This document shows, piece by piece, positions 1-6,891 of a stretch of 17,890 bases of DNA. The notes under the pieces are model-generated. The model saw only the letters and a list, made by a program, of their open reading frames with translations. It was not told where the DNA came from and made no database searches. Numbering within the stretch: position 1 is the first letter of the stretch; each line of letters starts with the position of its first letter. The stretch comes from DASZPJ01 sp035550295 (GTDB taxonomy: Bacteria; Patescibacteriota; Saccharimonadia; Saccharimonadales; UBA4665). The DNA lies in contig DASZPJ010000001.1 of the NCBI GenBank assembly GCA_035550295.1, forward strand, positions 1 to 17,890, given 5' to 3'. Made by a program: the position numbers and the translations under genes.

Positions 1-2055
1 GGCTTCTTCTTCAGTAATGTCATGTGGGTCAAGGGGTTTGATTGATACGAAAGTTTTGCCTACGACTATGTATGGGCCGAAGCGACCGATGTTGGCTTTG
101 ATCTCCTGGCCGTCTTCGGTAGTGCCAACCAGGCGCGGTAATTTGAACATTTCCAGCGCTTGCTCCAGCGTTACGGTGTCAATGGTTGTGTCTTTAGGCA
201 TTGGTGCGAAGGTTGGTTTTTTGGATTCGTCTTCGGTATTGCCCATCTGCAACATTGGACCGTAACGGCCAAAGCGGGCAAAGATCGGTTCCCCGCTCTT
301 CGGGTCAGTGCCGATTTCGCGGGCTTGCGACACTTCTTGGCGGGAGATTTCTTCGGATTTTACAACTAACGGATGAAAATCTTTGTAAAATTCGGCGATC
401 ATCTTTTCCCACGCCTGCTTGCCATCGGCTATGTTGTCGAAGTCCTGTTCGACAGTGGCGGTGAAGTCATAATCGACAATGCTGGGGAAATATTTGACCA
501 AAAAGTCGGTGACGACTTCGGCAATGCCGGTTGGCACCAGTTTTGAACGGTCAGCACCGGTGATGACGGTAGTATTTACTTCTTCAACTTTGTTATTTTC
601 GAGCTTTAGTTCGAGCACATCACGCTCGGTGCCTTCCAAATCCGTCTTTTCAACGTAGCCACGAGTTTGGATGGTCGAAATCGTTGGCGCGTAGGTGCTT
701 GGCCGGCCGATACCAAGCTCTTCCAATTTGCGGACCAGCGTGGCTTCTGAGTAGCGCGCCGGGCCGCGGCTAAATGTTTCGACCGCTGTGACTGAATTTG
801 CAGTAAGTTCCTGGCCGACTTTTAGCTCTGGCAGTAGAACGTCGTCCTTGCCGCCGCCGTAAACTTTCATAAAACCGTCAAAGCGCAGCACTTCGCCTTT
901 GGCGATGAACATCTGGGGCTGGCTGCTGATAGTGATCGTCACCTCTGTTCGTTCCAGCTGGGCTGGCGCCATTTGGCTGGCCAACGCCCGCTGCCAAATT
1001 AGCTGGTACAACTTCTTTTGTTGGTCGTCGCCGCCTGCACTAGTTTTGCCAAAGTCGGTTGGCCGGATGGCTTCGTGGGCTTCCTGGGCACTACTGTTTT
1101 TGGTTTTGTACTGGCGGACTTGGTGATAGTCGGCGCCGAAGTTGGCTGTGATGTAATCTTTGGCTTTGCCGATGGCCTCGCCGGACAGCGTGGTGCTATC
1201 GGTTCGCATATAAGTGATGTGGCCGGCCTCGTAGAGCCTTTGGGCGAGGGTCATGGTTTGGCGGACGGAATAGCCCAGGCGACGGGCGGCTTCCTGCTGC
1301 AGTGTGCTGGTAGTAAACGGTGCGCCGGGGCTGCGGCTGCCAGGCTTTTGGGCGATGTCGTTGATTTTATAACTGGCGCCAACCAGTTTTTCCAGCCAGG
1401 CTTTAGTGCTGGCGGCATCACTCAGCTTCTCTGATAATTCGGCTGGAACCTCTTTGCCACCGGCATCAAACACGGCCGCGACTTTAAAGCTGCTTTCTGC
1501 CTGGAAGTCTTTGATCTCGCGTTCACGCTCAACTATTAGGCGTACGGCGACGGATTGGACACGGCCGGCACTTAGACCAGTCCGGACCTTTTTCCAGAGC
1601 ACTGGCGACAGCTCATATCCGACCAAACGGTCAAGTACACGGCGGGCTTGCTGGGCATCAACTAATTTAATGTCGACGGTGCGCGGGTTTTTGATGGCGG
1701 CTTCGATAGCCGGCTTGGTGATTTCGTGGAAGACAATGCGCTTGGTCTTGGCTGGATCCAACTTCAAAGCATGCGCCAAATGCCAGGCGATGGCTTCGCC
1801 TTCGCGGTCTTCATCGGAAGCTAGCCAGACTTCGCTGCCAGTGGCGGCTTTCTTGAGTTCGGCTACGACTTTGCGTTTGTCAGCGCTGATTTCGTATTTG
1901 GGTTCAAAACCATTTTCGATATCGATGTTCAGGCCTTTTTTTGGCAGGTCGCGAATATGGCCAAAACTGCTTTTGACGGTGTAGTCTTTACCGAGAAATT
2001 TCTCGATGGTTTTGGCTTTGGCGGGACTTTCGACGATTACTAGGTTTTTTGGCAT
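1..2055 (-). CDS. topA: DNA topoisomerase I (type IA), 3' end outside the window
   Basis: This is the cytoplasmic type IA topoisomerase that relaxes negative supercoils by nicking one strand. The N-terminus has the Toprim glycine/glutamate signature VIVESPAKAKTIEKFLG and then SDEDREGEAIAWH, the acidic metal-binding motif. The active-site tyrosine lies in YMRTDST (codon at 1210-1212, about residue 282), followed by the usual core domain. Near the left edge are C-terminal repeats of the Toprim_Crpt type (GRYGPMLQMG and GRFGPYIVVG), and the frame is open to base 1, so the 3' end is missing. The start at 2055 gives MPKNLVIVESPAK, matching the family; an in-frame ATG at 2067 would add MVHH. A TATAAT hexamer at 2100-2095 (minus) may be its own promoter with a leader of about 30 nt. 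It follows dprA and a microprotein gene on the same strand. Confidence 0.96.
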   Translation of the reverse strand, partial: MPKNLVIVESPAKAKTIEKFLGKDYTVKSSFGHIRDLPKKGLNIDIENGFEPKYEISADKRKVVAELKKAATGSEVWLASDEDREGEAIAWHLAHALKLDPAKTKRIVFHEITKPAIEAAIKNPRTVDIKLVDAQQARRVLDRLVGYELSPVLWKKVRTGLSAGRVQSVAVRLIVEREREIKDFQAESSFKVAAVFDAGGKEVPAELSEKLSDAASTKAWLEKLVGASYKINDIAQKPGSRSPGAPFTTSTLQQEAARRLGYSVRQTMTLAQRLYEAGHITYMRTDSTTLSGEAIGKAKDYITANFGADYHQVRQYKTKNSSAQEAHEAIRPTDFGKTSAGGDDQQKKLYQLIWQRALASQMAPAQLERTEVTITISSQPQMFIAKGEVLRFDGFMKVYGGGKDDVLLPELKVGQELTANSVTAVETFSRGPARYSEATLVRKLEELGIGRPSTYAPTISTIQTRGYVEKTDLEGTERDVLELKLENNKVEEVNTTVITGADRSKLVPTGIAEVVTDFLVKYFPSIVDYDFTATVEQDFDNIADGKQAWEKMIAEFYKDFHPLVVKSEEISRQEVSQAREIGTDPKSGEPIFARFGRYGPMLQMGNTEDESKKPTFAPMPKDTTIDTVTLEQALEMFKLPRLVGTTEDGQEIKANIGRFGPYIVVGKTFVSIKPLDPHDITEEEA

Positions 2056-2115
2056 ATGATGTACCATCTAAGCGCACTTCAGCCGCGATTGCAAATTATA
2101 TATAAGACAAAATGC

Positions 2116-2289
2116 TCAAAGTCCCAGGTTTTTTGCAGCTTTGTAGCCGACCCAGATGCCGGCGAACGAGCCAATCGCACCCAGCAAGATGCTCCAACCA
2201 CCGAACCAATTGCCGTTATCCATTAGCGCTCCCAACCAGCCGCCAATCATTCCGACAATCGTCACGCCGAGGAAAATCATAAGCTTCAT
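2116..2289 (-). CDS. 57-aa two-helix membrane microprotein
   Basis: A short frame lies exactly between dprA and topA, 9 nt after the dprA stop, with start ATG at 2289 and stop TGA at 2118-2116. The product begins MKLMIFLGVTIVGMIGGWLG and ends YKAAKNLGL. It is almost wholly hydrophobic and Gly-rich: a first helix (about residues 3-22), a short polar turn DNGNW, and a second helix (about 30-49) with a GxxxG-like pattern, then a basic tail. This suggests a helical hairpin in the cytoplasmic membrane. I recognise no family. The tight spacing implies co-transcription with dprA and perhaps topA. It could be a chance frame, but its fit in the gap and its membrane-protein composition argue for a real gene. 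Confidence 0.72.
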   Translation of the reverse strand: MKLMIFLGVTIVGMIGGWLGALMDNGNWFGGWSILLGAIGSFAGIWVGYKAAKNLGL

Positions 2290-2298
2290 GCGTCTATT

Positions 2299-3141
2299 CT
2301 AAACCAGGCCCCAATGGTTTGCACCGAGTGATCTTACTTTGCCACCGATTTCCAGCATGGTTAGGACCTGGTTGAACTCGGTGGCGCTGAGCTGGCTGCC
2401 AACTAGCAGTTCATCGGCGTCGCTGATACCTTGTAGGAGTAAATCGAGCACGGTTTGCTCGTGGGCGTTGCGGCCCCGAACTTGGTGGGCTTTGGTTTGG
2501 TGATCGGTTAGCTTTAGCGCGTGCAATACATCGAGGTAACTGGTGACGACGGTAGCGCCAGCTTTGATGAGGTTGTTTGTGCCGATCGACACGACTGAAG
2601 TGATGTTGCCGGGCACGGCCAGCACGTCTTTGCCCTGCTCCAGCGCAAAGCGGGCGGTGTGCAGGCTGCCACTCTTTTCGCCGGCTTCGGTGATCAGCAC
2701 CGCTTGGGACAGACCGGCAACCAGCCGGTTGCGGGCAATAAAATTTGTCTTAGCCGGAAATTCACCACTGTCGTATTCGCTGATTAATGCCCCGCCCTGC
2801 GCCAGGATTCTATCGGACAGTGGCTGATGGGTGGAAGGCACAATATCATCGAGCGGACCGGGCAAAACGGCAATTGTCAGGCCGCCGGCATCCAAACAAG
2901 CCTGGTGCGCCAAGCCATCCACACCCAAAGCCAAGCCGCTGATAATGACAATTCCCTGCTCGGCCAGCTGGCCGGCCAGTTGTAGCGTCACTTGGCGTCC
3001 ATAAGCTGTGACGCTGCGGCTGCCGATTATGGCTAGGCGTGGCCGTTTGAGCAGCTCTGCCAGATTGGCACCGGCGTGGAAAAGTTGTTTGGGTGGGCTG
3101 GCAATGCGTTTAAGGTCAGGCGGAATGGTAATGCGCTGCAT
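2299..3141 (-). CDS. dprA: DNA-processing protein DprA (Smf)
   Basis: DprA binds incoming single-stranded DNA and loads RecA during natural transformation. The 280-aa product has the Rossmann-like DprA core: IIGSRSVTAYG (about 38-48), ISGLALGVDGLAHQ (67-80), AVLPGPLD (91-98), then FIARNRLVAGLS (134-145) and the EAGEKSGSL loop (152-160), all family hallmarks. A C-terminal winged-helix-like segment (about 215-280) follows, as in many DprA proteins. The usual N-terminal SAM/HhH region is nearly absent, so this is a short form. The start at 3141 is supported by a TATACT hexamer at 3155-3150 (minus), only 8 nt upstream, which suggests a leaderless mRNA. It is followed by the 57-aa gene and topA, a common arrangement. 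Presence of DprA hints at DNA uptake ability, known in CPR mostly through competence-type pili. Confidence 0.95.
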   Translation of the reverse strand: MQRITIPPDLKRIASPPKQLFHAGANLAELLKRPRLAIIGSRSVTAYGRQVTLQLAGQLAEQGIVIISGLALGVDGLAHQACLDAGGLTIAVLPGPLDDIVPSTHQPLSDRILAQGGALISEYDSGEFPAKTNFIARNRLVAGLSQAVLITEAGEKSGSLHTARFALEQGKDVLAVPGNITSVVSIGTNNLIKAGATVVTSYLDVLHALKLTDHQTKAHQVRGRNAHEQTVLDLLLQGISDADELLVGSQLSATEFNQVLTMLEIGGKVRSLGANHWGLV

Positions 3142-3149
3142 GCTTGGCC

Positions 3150-3155
3150 AGTATA
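3150..3155 (-). promoter_or_regulatory. -10 element of dprA
   Basis: TATACT ends 8 nt before the dprA ATG. No good -35 is visible at 16-18 nt upstream (best is GTCATT). The short distance puts the likely transcription start within a base or two of the start codon. Confidence 0.45.
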
Positions 3156-3254
3156 GCTAGACTTCCAGATGAAATGACGGTTTTTAAGAAATATTTAATT
3201 TGTGCCGGCTAAGCATAAACAGTATTGCAATTATTAACTAATCATTTTAAAGTA

Positions 3255-3283
3255 TTGACATAAAGACAGGAATTTGCTAAAAT
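3255..3283 (+). promoter_or_regulatory. Strong sigma70-type promoter of the candidate RNA gene
   Basis: The -35 TTGACA (3255-3260) is perfect, the spacer is exactly 17 nt and the -10 is TAAAAT (3278-3283). Transcription should begin near 3289-3291. No protein frame with a start follows for 370 nt, so the promoter drives an RNA or a very long leader. Confidence 0.8.
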
Positions 3284-3289
3284 GGCAAA

Positions 3290-3646
3290 CTATGAGTCCC
3301 GCTAGACGGGATTCTTGCACCTTTTACCCCCCATTCTAACAGCTAACGACCATCGGTCGTCAGCAAAAAGTTAGATTGTTTTAGAGCGCGCTTTACAAAG
3401 TTGTTACCCTCCACTTTATCTAGCTGTTCGGGTTTGCCCGGACACGCTCTAAAACATACTAACCCCTTTAAGAAATCCCCCGATTCACGTGCGAGCCTTA
3501 ATGGTTCCGACCTAGTCGGAGACACGCGCGCCTCACAGTTTGCGATGATGTTTCGCCCGGGTGGGCTTGAAGGGAGCGGCCACAACTCGTTTGTGGCCTG
3601 AAAAGGCCGATGAGCGGTGCCCACCCCCTCTCATCGGCCTTTTTTG
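3290..3646 (+). ncRNA. Candidate large structured RNA of unknown family
   Basis: The stretch is bounded by a consensus promoter and an intrinsic terminator and is dense in complementary segments. Helices read from the sequence are: 3294-3301/3307-3314; 3335-3340/3370-3375 enclosing 3346-3351/3355-3360; 3378-3388/3445-3455 (11 bp) enclosing 3425-3432/3437-3444; 3488-3493/3525-3530; 3506-3511/3515-3520; 3542-3545/3553-3556; a long-range 9-bp helix 3464-3472/3566-3574; and 3578-3585/3591-3598. The terminator loop (3619-3626) is also perfectly complementary to 3559-3566, a possible pseudoknot. Length (about 355 nt) would suit tmRNA or RNase P RNA, but I find no T-arm motif or tag for tmRNA, no GAGGAAAGUCC/ACAGAA core for RNase P and no GGAAG SRP loop. 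It may instead be a long attenuator leader of the gene at 3670. Frames here on either strand look like shadows. Confidence 0.7.
3601..3646 (+). terminator. Intrinsic terminator of the candidate RNA
   Basis: GGCCGATGAG (3605-3614) pairs perfectly with 3630-3639. Flanking A4 (3601-3604) pairs with the following T-run (3640-3645), giving a stem of up to 14 bp. The 15-nt loop contains GCCCACCC, complementary to 3559-3566 upstream. Confidence 0.85.
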
Positions 3647-3651
3647 ATACT

Positions 3652-3660
3652 TGCTAGAAT
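3652..3660 (+). promoter_or_regulatory. Extended -10 promoter of the 116-aa gene
   Basis: TGC followed by TAGAAT (3655-3660) forms an extended -10, with 9 nt between it and the ATG at 3670. No SD sequence is present, so the mRNA is probably leaderless. The element lies just after the upstream terminator, which suggests independent expression. Confidence 0.5.
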
Positions 3661-3669
3661 AATAAGCCC

Positions 3670-4020
3670 ATGGTTGTCTACGACATATCAACTCAAGAAT
3701 TCATTTTCCGTCACGATGAATTGCGTGTACTACGCTTGCCCGTTGAACAGGAGCGCTGGAAGTTTAGTGATGCCCCGAAGCTTTTGGGCCACTGCGTGGC
3801 TAACCGGTTTCGGCTTAATATACATGAGGGCAACGAAGCTAATCGTAACTTACCGTCCGATTGGAACAGCTTTCGGGATGGCGAGTTGACGCTGCGGGCC
3901 GAAGCGGAGATCAAGCGCGGACTGCGCTTTAGGCGATCTGCCGAACAGATTGCCGAGATCGAGCGATACGCTGATGAATACGCCATTGAGCTGCTATACC
4001 CAACTGAACATCCAAGCTAA
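3670..4020 (+). CDS. Uncharacterised 116-aa protein
   Basis: I do not recognise this protein. It starts MVVYDISTQEFIFRHDELRV and is rich in charged residues. The first half has alternating hydrophobic residues that suggest beta strands; the second half (about 70-110, ELTLRAEAEIKRGLRFRRSAEQIAEIERYADEYAIELL) looks like one or two amphipathic helices. There is no signal peptide or membrane segment, so it is probably cytosolic. The start is supported by an extended -10 only 9 nt upstream. It is followed after 25 nt by a second unassigned frame on the same strand. Both lie between the candidate RNA gene and the convergent pth. The codon choice resembles that of neighbouring real genes, and the reverse-strand frame (3711-3986) has low-quality composition. 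Confidence 0.6.
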   Translation: MVVYDISTQEFIFRHDELRVLRLPVEQERWKFSDAPKLLGHCVANRFRLNIHEGNEANRNLPSDWNSFRDGELTLRAEAEIKRGLRFRRSAEQIAEIERYADEYAIELLYPTEHPS

Positions 4021-4045
4021 ATAACTAACAGCCAGCTAGCGACAT

Positions 4046-4468
4046 ATGGCGCATGCTAAAGTCATGCGTATAGAATCAGGCAGGTTTATCCTAGACGACC
4101 CAAACGAAAACGATGCCGCCAACCAGCCGCCGCAGGAAGTGCTGCTGGCGGATGCGGACCTGTTGTATGATGCCTTGCGCCGGGAGCATGTTATTACCTC
4201 TGCTTACGAAGAAAAATACAGCCGCGAAAAAGCAGTCTCACCCGAGTCGGTTTCTGCCGAAGCAGAAGCGACCAACTGGAAGCGCAGGGGCTACTTACAT
4301 TCTATGATCGGCCAAGTTTTGGAGGTCTTGCCAGAGACCGATCGTAAAGCAGTCGATGCTCGTTATGATCCCAAAAGCGGTTTGGCAAAAATTTATGAAA
4401 TGGACGACTTTAGACCAAAAAGTTCCGTGTTTCGTGGGCTAACTCAGCGCCGTAGACGAATTCACTAA
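4046..4468 (+). CDS. Uncharacterised 140-aa acidic protein
   Basis: The family is unknown to me. The product starts MAHAKVMRIESGRFILDDPN; an alternative start six codons on gives MRIESGRFIL. The middle is acidic and probably helical (about 30-75). A second helical part (about 80-105, RRGYLHSMIGQVLEVLPETDRKAV) follows, and the end is strikingly basic (RGLTQRRRRIH). No signal peptide or membrane helix is seen. No clear SD precedes the start. The last 59 nt overlap the 3' end of pth in convergent orientation, so the extreme C-terminus is coded on both strands. Composition and lack of competing frames favour a real gene, but this is less sure than its neighbours. Confidence 0.5.
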   Translation: MAHAKVMRIESGRFILDDPNENDAANQPPQEVLLADADLLYDALRREHVITSAYEEKYSREKAVSPESVSAEAEATNWKRRGYLHSMIGQVLEVLPETDRKAVDARYDPKSGLAKIYEMDDFRPKSSVFRGLTQRRRRIH

Positions 4469-5051
4469 GCACGGCCGTGACTTCCCTTTTAAGGTTGGGT
4501 AGCTGTTGTTGCTGTTCGGCCGAGAACTTTTGCAGCACGAAGTCTTCACTTTTGATACGAGCCGGTTTTTTCGGCCCAATACCAATGCGGACACGGCCAT
4601 AATCTTCACCAATTTTTTCGCTAACCGATTTGATGCCGTTATGGCCGGCAGCGCTGCCACCGATTCGTAAGCGGATTTGGCCAAAGTCCACGTCCAGTTC
4701 GTCGTGGACCACCAAGATGCTGGCGTTGGACAGTTTATAAAATTGAACGACAGCCTGGACGGCTTCGCCGCTAAGGTTCATAAAAGTCGTGGGCTTGATG
4801 GCGATCACTCGCGCATCACCAACCTGGCCAGTGCTGACTTCGCATTTCAGGCTCTTTTTGGCCTGCCACGGATCCATGTCATCGCTTTTGGTGACGAACT
4901 CGTCCAGGCACATAAAACCGACATTGTGGCGCGTCAAATCGTATTCTTTACCAGGATTGCCAAGTCCAACTAATAGCACGGTGCGTTGCAGGCCGATGGT
5001 GTAAAACATCGTCGGGTCACTTACTTGCGGTCGTTTTTGTAGCCAGGCCAT
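4410..5051 (-). CDS. pth: Peptidyl-tRNA hydrolase
   Basis: Pth frees tRNA from peptidyl-tRNA dropped by stalled ribosomes. Family motifs are complete: VGLGNPGKEYDLTRHNVGF with the catalytic His of TRHN, PTTFMNLSGEAV, DELDVDFGQIRLR, GGSAAGHNGIKS and RVRIGIG. I start it at 5051 (MAWLQKRPQ, 213 aa). The frame is open to 5123, but that extension adds a hydrophobic stretch not seen in Pth, and a promoter (TTGATT, 17 nt, GATACT) lies inside it, only 7 nt before 5051. An internal ATG at 5009 (MFYTIGLQR) would give about 199 aa, nearer the usual length of about 190. The 3' end overlaps the 140-aa frame by 59 nt. The gene is divergent from the 70-aa gene at 5163. Confidence 0.95.
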   Translation of the reverse strand: MAWLQKRPQVSDPTMFYTIGLQRTVLLVGLGNPGKEYDLTRHNVGFMCLDEFVTKSDDMDPWQAKKSLKCEVSTGQVGDARVIAIKPTTFMNLSGEAVQAVVQFYKLSNASILVVHDELDVDFGQIRLRIGGSAAGHNGIKSVSEKIGEDYGRVRIGIGPKKPARIKSEDFVLQKFSAEQQQQLPNLKREVTAVLSEFVYGAELAHETRNFLV

Positions 5052-5058
5052 TACCCCT

Positions 5059-5087
5059 AGTATCGGCAAAGGACCACCAAGAATCAA
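5059..5087 (-). promoter_or_regulatory. Promoter of pth
   Basis: TTGATT (5087-5082), a 17-nt spacer and GATACT (5064-5059) end 7 nt before the proposed pth ATG. The -35 box lies 1 nt from the -35 box of the opposite promoter at 5089, so the two polymerases may compete. Confidence 0.6.
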
Positions 5088-5088
5088 G

Positions 5089-5117
5089 TTGCAAAAAATA
5101 GTGAAAAGTGATATAAT
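5089..5117 (+). promoter_or_regulatory. Strong sigma70-type promoter of the 70-aa gene
   Basis: TTGCAA (5089-5094), a 17-nt spacer and a perfect TATAAT (5112-5117). The start site near 5124 gives a leader of about 40 nt that includes a strong SD. Confidence 0.75.
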
Positions 5118-5162
5118 TATCAACTATAAGATTCGTTGAGGTTTCTACGGGAGGAAGCCAAC

Positions 5163-5375
5163 ATGTTAAATGTACTAAGCAGGCGGCGTAAGCAAGCGCG
5201 TGTTGTCCGCAGCCAACCGACCATAACTAATACCGGCGATACTACACTCCAGGCTTTGCAGTCAATGGATCGCCTTGACGCGCTGAATATCATCATCGAT
5301 TCCATCAAATACGAACAAGACATTGCTGACTTATTGCCAGAACCCGGCTACTTCAAGTCACAGTTCAAAGACTAA
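5163..5375 (+). CDS. Uncharacterised 70-aa protein with strong expression signals
   Basis: The product begins MLNVLSRRRKQARVV. Its basic N-terminus (RRRKQARVVRSQ) is followed by a Thr-rich segment and an acidic, probably helical C-terminal half (LQALQSMDRLDALNIIIDSIKYEQDIADLL). No family is recognised. The start ATG at 5163 is chosen because GGGAGGA (5149-5155) lies 7 nt upstream; a TTG 27 nt earlier is less likely. Promoter and SD together are among the best in the window, which suggests an abundant small protein. The basic head could touch nucleic acid, but that is a guess. It ends one base before the convergent stop of der. Confidence 0.75.
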   Translation: MLNVLSRRRKQARVVRSQPTITNTGDTTLQALQSMDRLDALNIIIDSIKYEQDIADLLPEPGYFKSQFKD

Positions 5376-5376
5376 T

Positions 5377-6807
5377 TTATTTTTCTTTGGTCGGGCTGTC
5401 GCCGTGTTTGTGCGTCAGGTGTTTTTCGATGAACCATAGCTGCACGGGCGTGCCTTCAAAACCGTAAGCTTTGCGCAACCCCGTTTCCAGGTAACGGCGG
5501 TAGCTCCAGTGTACAAACTTGGTATGTGAACCAAAAATCTTGAAAGCGGGTATGGGGTTGTCTTGTTCCTGCACCATGTAATTAAGTTTTGGCGAGCGGC
5601 CTTTTAGGCCGGCTGGCGGATGGCTGTCTATGGCAGCGCGTAGCCACTTGTTGAGTTCGCTGGTAGCAATGCGGGTTTGGCGCTTGGCGTCAATTTCCAT
5701 GGCCAGGTCAAACAACTTGCTGACGTTTTGGCCTGTCACGCTGCTGGTGAAAATCAGCGGTGCCCACGGCACAAAGTCATAAGTGTGGGCAATTTGTGGT
5801 GCCAGCGCGTCGCGGGTGTAGGCGTCCTTGCCTTCCACGGCGTCCCATTTGCTCACGACCAGCACCAAACCCCGGCCGGCGTCTTTAATCATGCCGGCAA
5901 TCTTTTGGTCGAGATGCGAGGTTAATTCGTTAACGTCCATCAGCATAAAGCAGACATCAGCTTCTTCTATAGCGGCCAAAGCACGAATGACGCTGAAGCG
6001 TTCGATGCCGACTTCGATCTTGCCGCTGCGGCGGATACCGGCAGTGTCCAGCAGTTCAATCTCGCGGCCTTGGTACTTTATGACCGTGCGGTTGACGTCA
6101 CGCGTAGTGCCGGCGCGGTCGGCCACAATTGCCTGCTGCTTTTTGGCCAGCGTATTGAACAGCTGGGATTTGCCAACGTTTGGCCGGCCCAAAATGGCAA
6201 TGCGTAAGCGGTTGTCGTCGTCGACCTGGACGGCTTTTGGGATAACTTTGATGAGTTCGTCCAGTAGCTGGTCGATGCCCTTGCCCTGCGGCACAGAGGT
6301 GCGGATGATGGGTTTGATGCCGAGCCGGTCAAAGCCGGACAAGTCTTGGCCTTTGGCTTTGTCGGTTTTGTTGATGACTAGAAAGACCGGCTTGCGACTT
6401 TTTAGGGCGAGCTTTGCTACCCGGCGGTCTTCATCGGTAATCGGCACGTCAGCTTCAACGACGACCCAAATTACGTCGGCGCTGTCGGCGGCCTGCAAGA
6501 TCTGTTCCTGGATGGTAAATTCAAAATCGTCTTCCGGGTCTTTGATGCCGGCGGTGTCGACCAACCAGAAATCGAACCGTTCCGGTTCGCCAGCGTTTTT
6601 GGTTTTTGGTTCTTGGTTCTGGGAATTTCGAACAGCCAAGGACGAACTACTAACTTCTACAGAGGCTTTGGCCATTATGCTGTCGCGGGTGGTGCCGGCT
6701 TCGCGCGCCACAATCGCTTCGCGCCGATCTAAAATCGCGTTGAACAGGCTGGACTTGCCAACATTGGCCCGGCCAACGATGGCGACTATTGGTAATTTTT
6801 GGCTCAT
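5377..6807 (-). CDS. der: Ribosome-assembly GTPase Der (EngA)
   Basis: Der is a double GTPase needed for 50S subunit maturation. The first G domain has GRANVGKS (12-19), the TTRDS switch (39-43), DTAG (84-87) and NKTD (146-149). The second has GRPNVGKS (207-214), GTTRDV, DTAGI and SKWD. A C-terminal KH-like domain (about 385-476) ends in a basic tail. Length (476 aa) is slightly above the usual 430-460, mainly because of a low-complexity insertion at about 52-76, between the G1 switch and DTAG, whose DNA is a run of imperfect short repeats (about 6597-6660). The start at 6807 is backed by an extended -10 (TGG TATACT) 9 nt upstream; GAAGGG just before the ATG could alternatively serve as a close SD. 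Confidence 0.96.
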   Translation of the reverse strand: MSQKLPIVAIVGRANVGKSSLFNAILDRREAIVAREAGTTRDSIMAKASVEVSSSSLAVRNSQNQEPKTKNAGEPERFDFWLVDTAGIKDPEDDFEFTIQEQILQAADSADVIWVVVEADVPITDEDRRVAKLALKSRKPVFLVINKTDKAKGQDLSGFDRLGIKPIIRTSVPQGKGIDQLLDELIKVIPKAVQVDDDNRLRIAILGRPNVGKSQLFNTLAKKQQAIVADRAGTTRDVNRTVIKYQGREIELLDTAGIRRSGKIEVGIERFSVIRALAAIEEADVCFMLMDVNELTSHLDQKIAGMIKDAGRGLVLVVSKWDAVEGKDAYTRDALAPQIAHTYDFVPWAPLIFTSSVTGQNVSKLFDLAMEIDAKRQTRIATSELNKWLRAAIDSHPPAGLKGRSPKLNYMVQEQDNPIPAFKIFGSHTKFVHWSYRRYLETGLRKAYGFEGTPVQLWFIEKHLTHKHGDSPTKEK

Positions 6808-6816
6808 TTACCCTTC

Positions 6817-6825
6817 AGTATACCA
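6817..6825 (-). promoter_or_regulatory. Extended -10 promoter of der
   Basis: TGG (6825-6823) precedes TATACT (6822-6817), with 9 nt before the der ATG at 6807. The region 17 nt further up (TTTTAT) is a poor -35, as is usual for extended -10 promoters. Confidence 0.55.
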
Positions 6826-6891
6826 GATAAAGCTATTGCATAAAAGGCCGAAGTATGCCATTATAAACAAAAGATTTAAGGGAGTAAATCA

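Noticed and set aside
899..1984. Long plus-strand frames opposite topA.
   Set aside because: The minus strand carries unambiguous topoisomerase I motifs throughout; the plus-strand frames are shadows.
3378..3455. GTTTTAGAGC at 3378 resembles the start of type II CRISPR repeats and tracrRNA anti-repeats.
   Set aside because: It occurs once with its exact complement as an intramolecular helix; there are no repeated spacers and no cas gene in the window.
3343..3624. Open frames of 66-93 codons on both strands within the RNA region.
   Set aside because: Both cover the RNA helices, have no start signals and poor protein composition; they are by-products of GC-rich structured RNA.
3612..3633. On the minus strand, a GGGGTGGGCACCGC string looks like a T-box sequence.
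   Set aside because: There is no gene downstream on that strand in the right place, no specifier stem, and the sequence is the loop of a plus-strand terminator.
3290..3646. Assignment as tmRNA, RNase P RNA or SRP RNA.
   Set aside because: No TTCGA T-arm and tag, no GAGGAAAGUCC/ACAGAA core, and no GGAAG SRP loop could be found on either strand; left as unassigned.
5052..5123. Pth with a hydrophobic 24-residue N-terminal extension.
   Set aside because: Pth is a cytosolic protein without such a segment, and a promoter for the shorter form lies within these bases.
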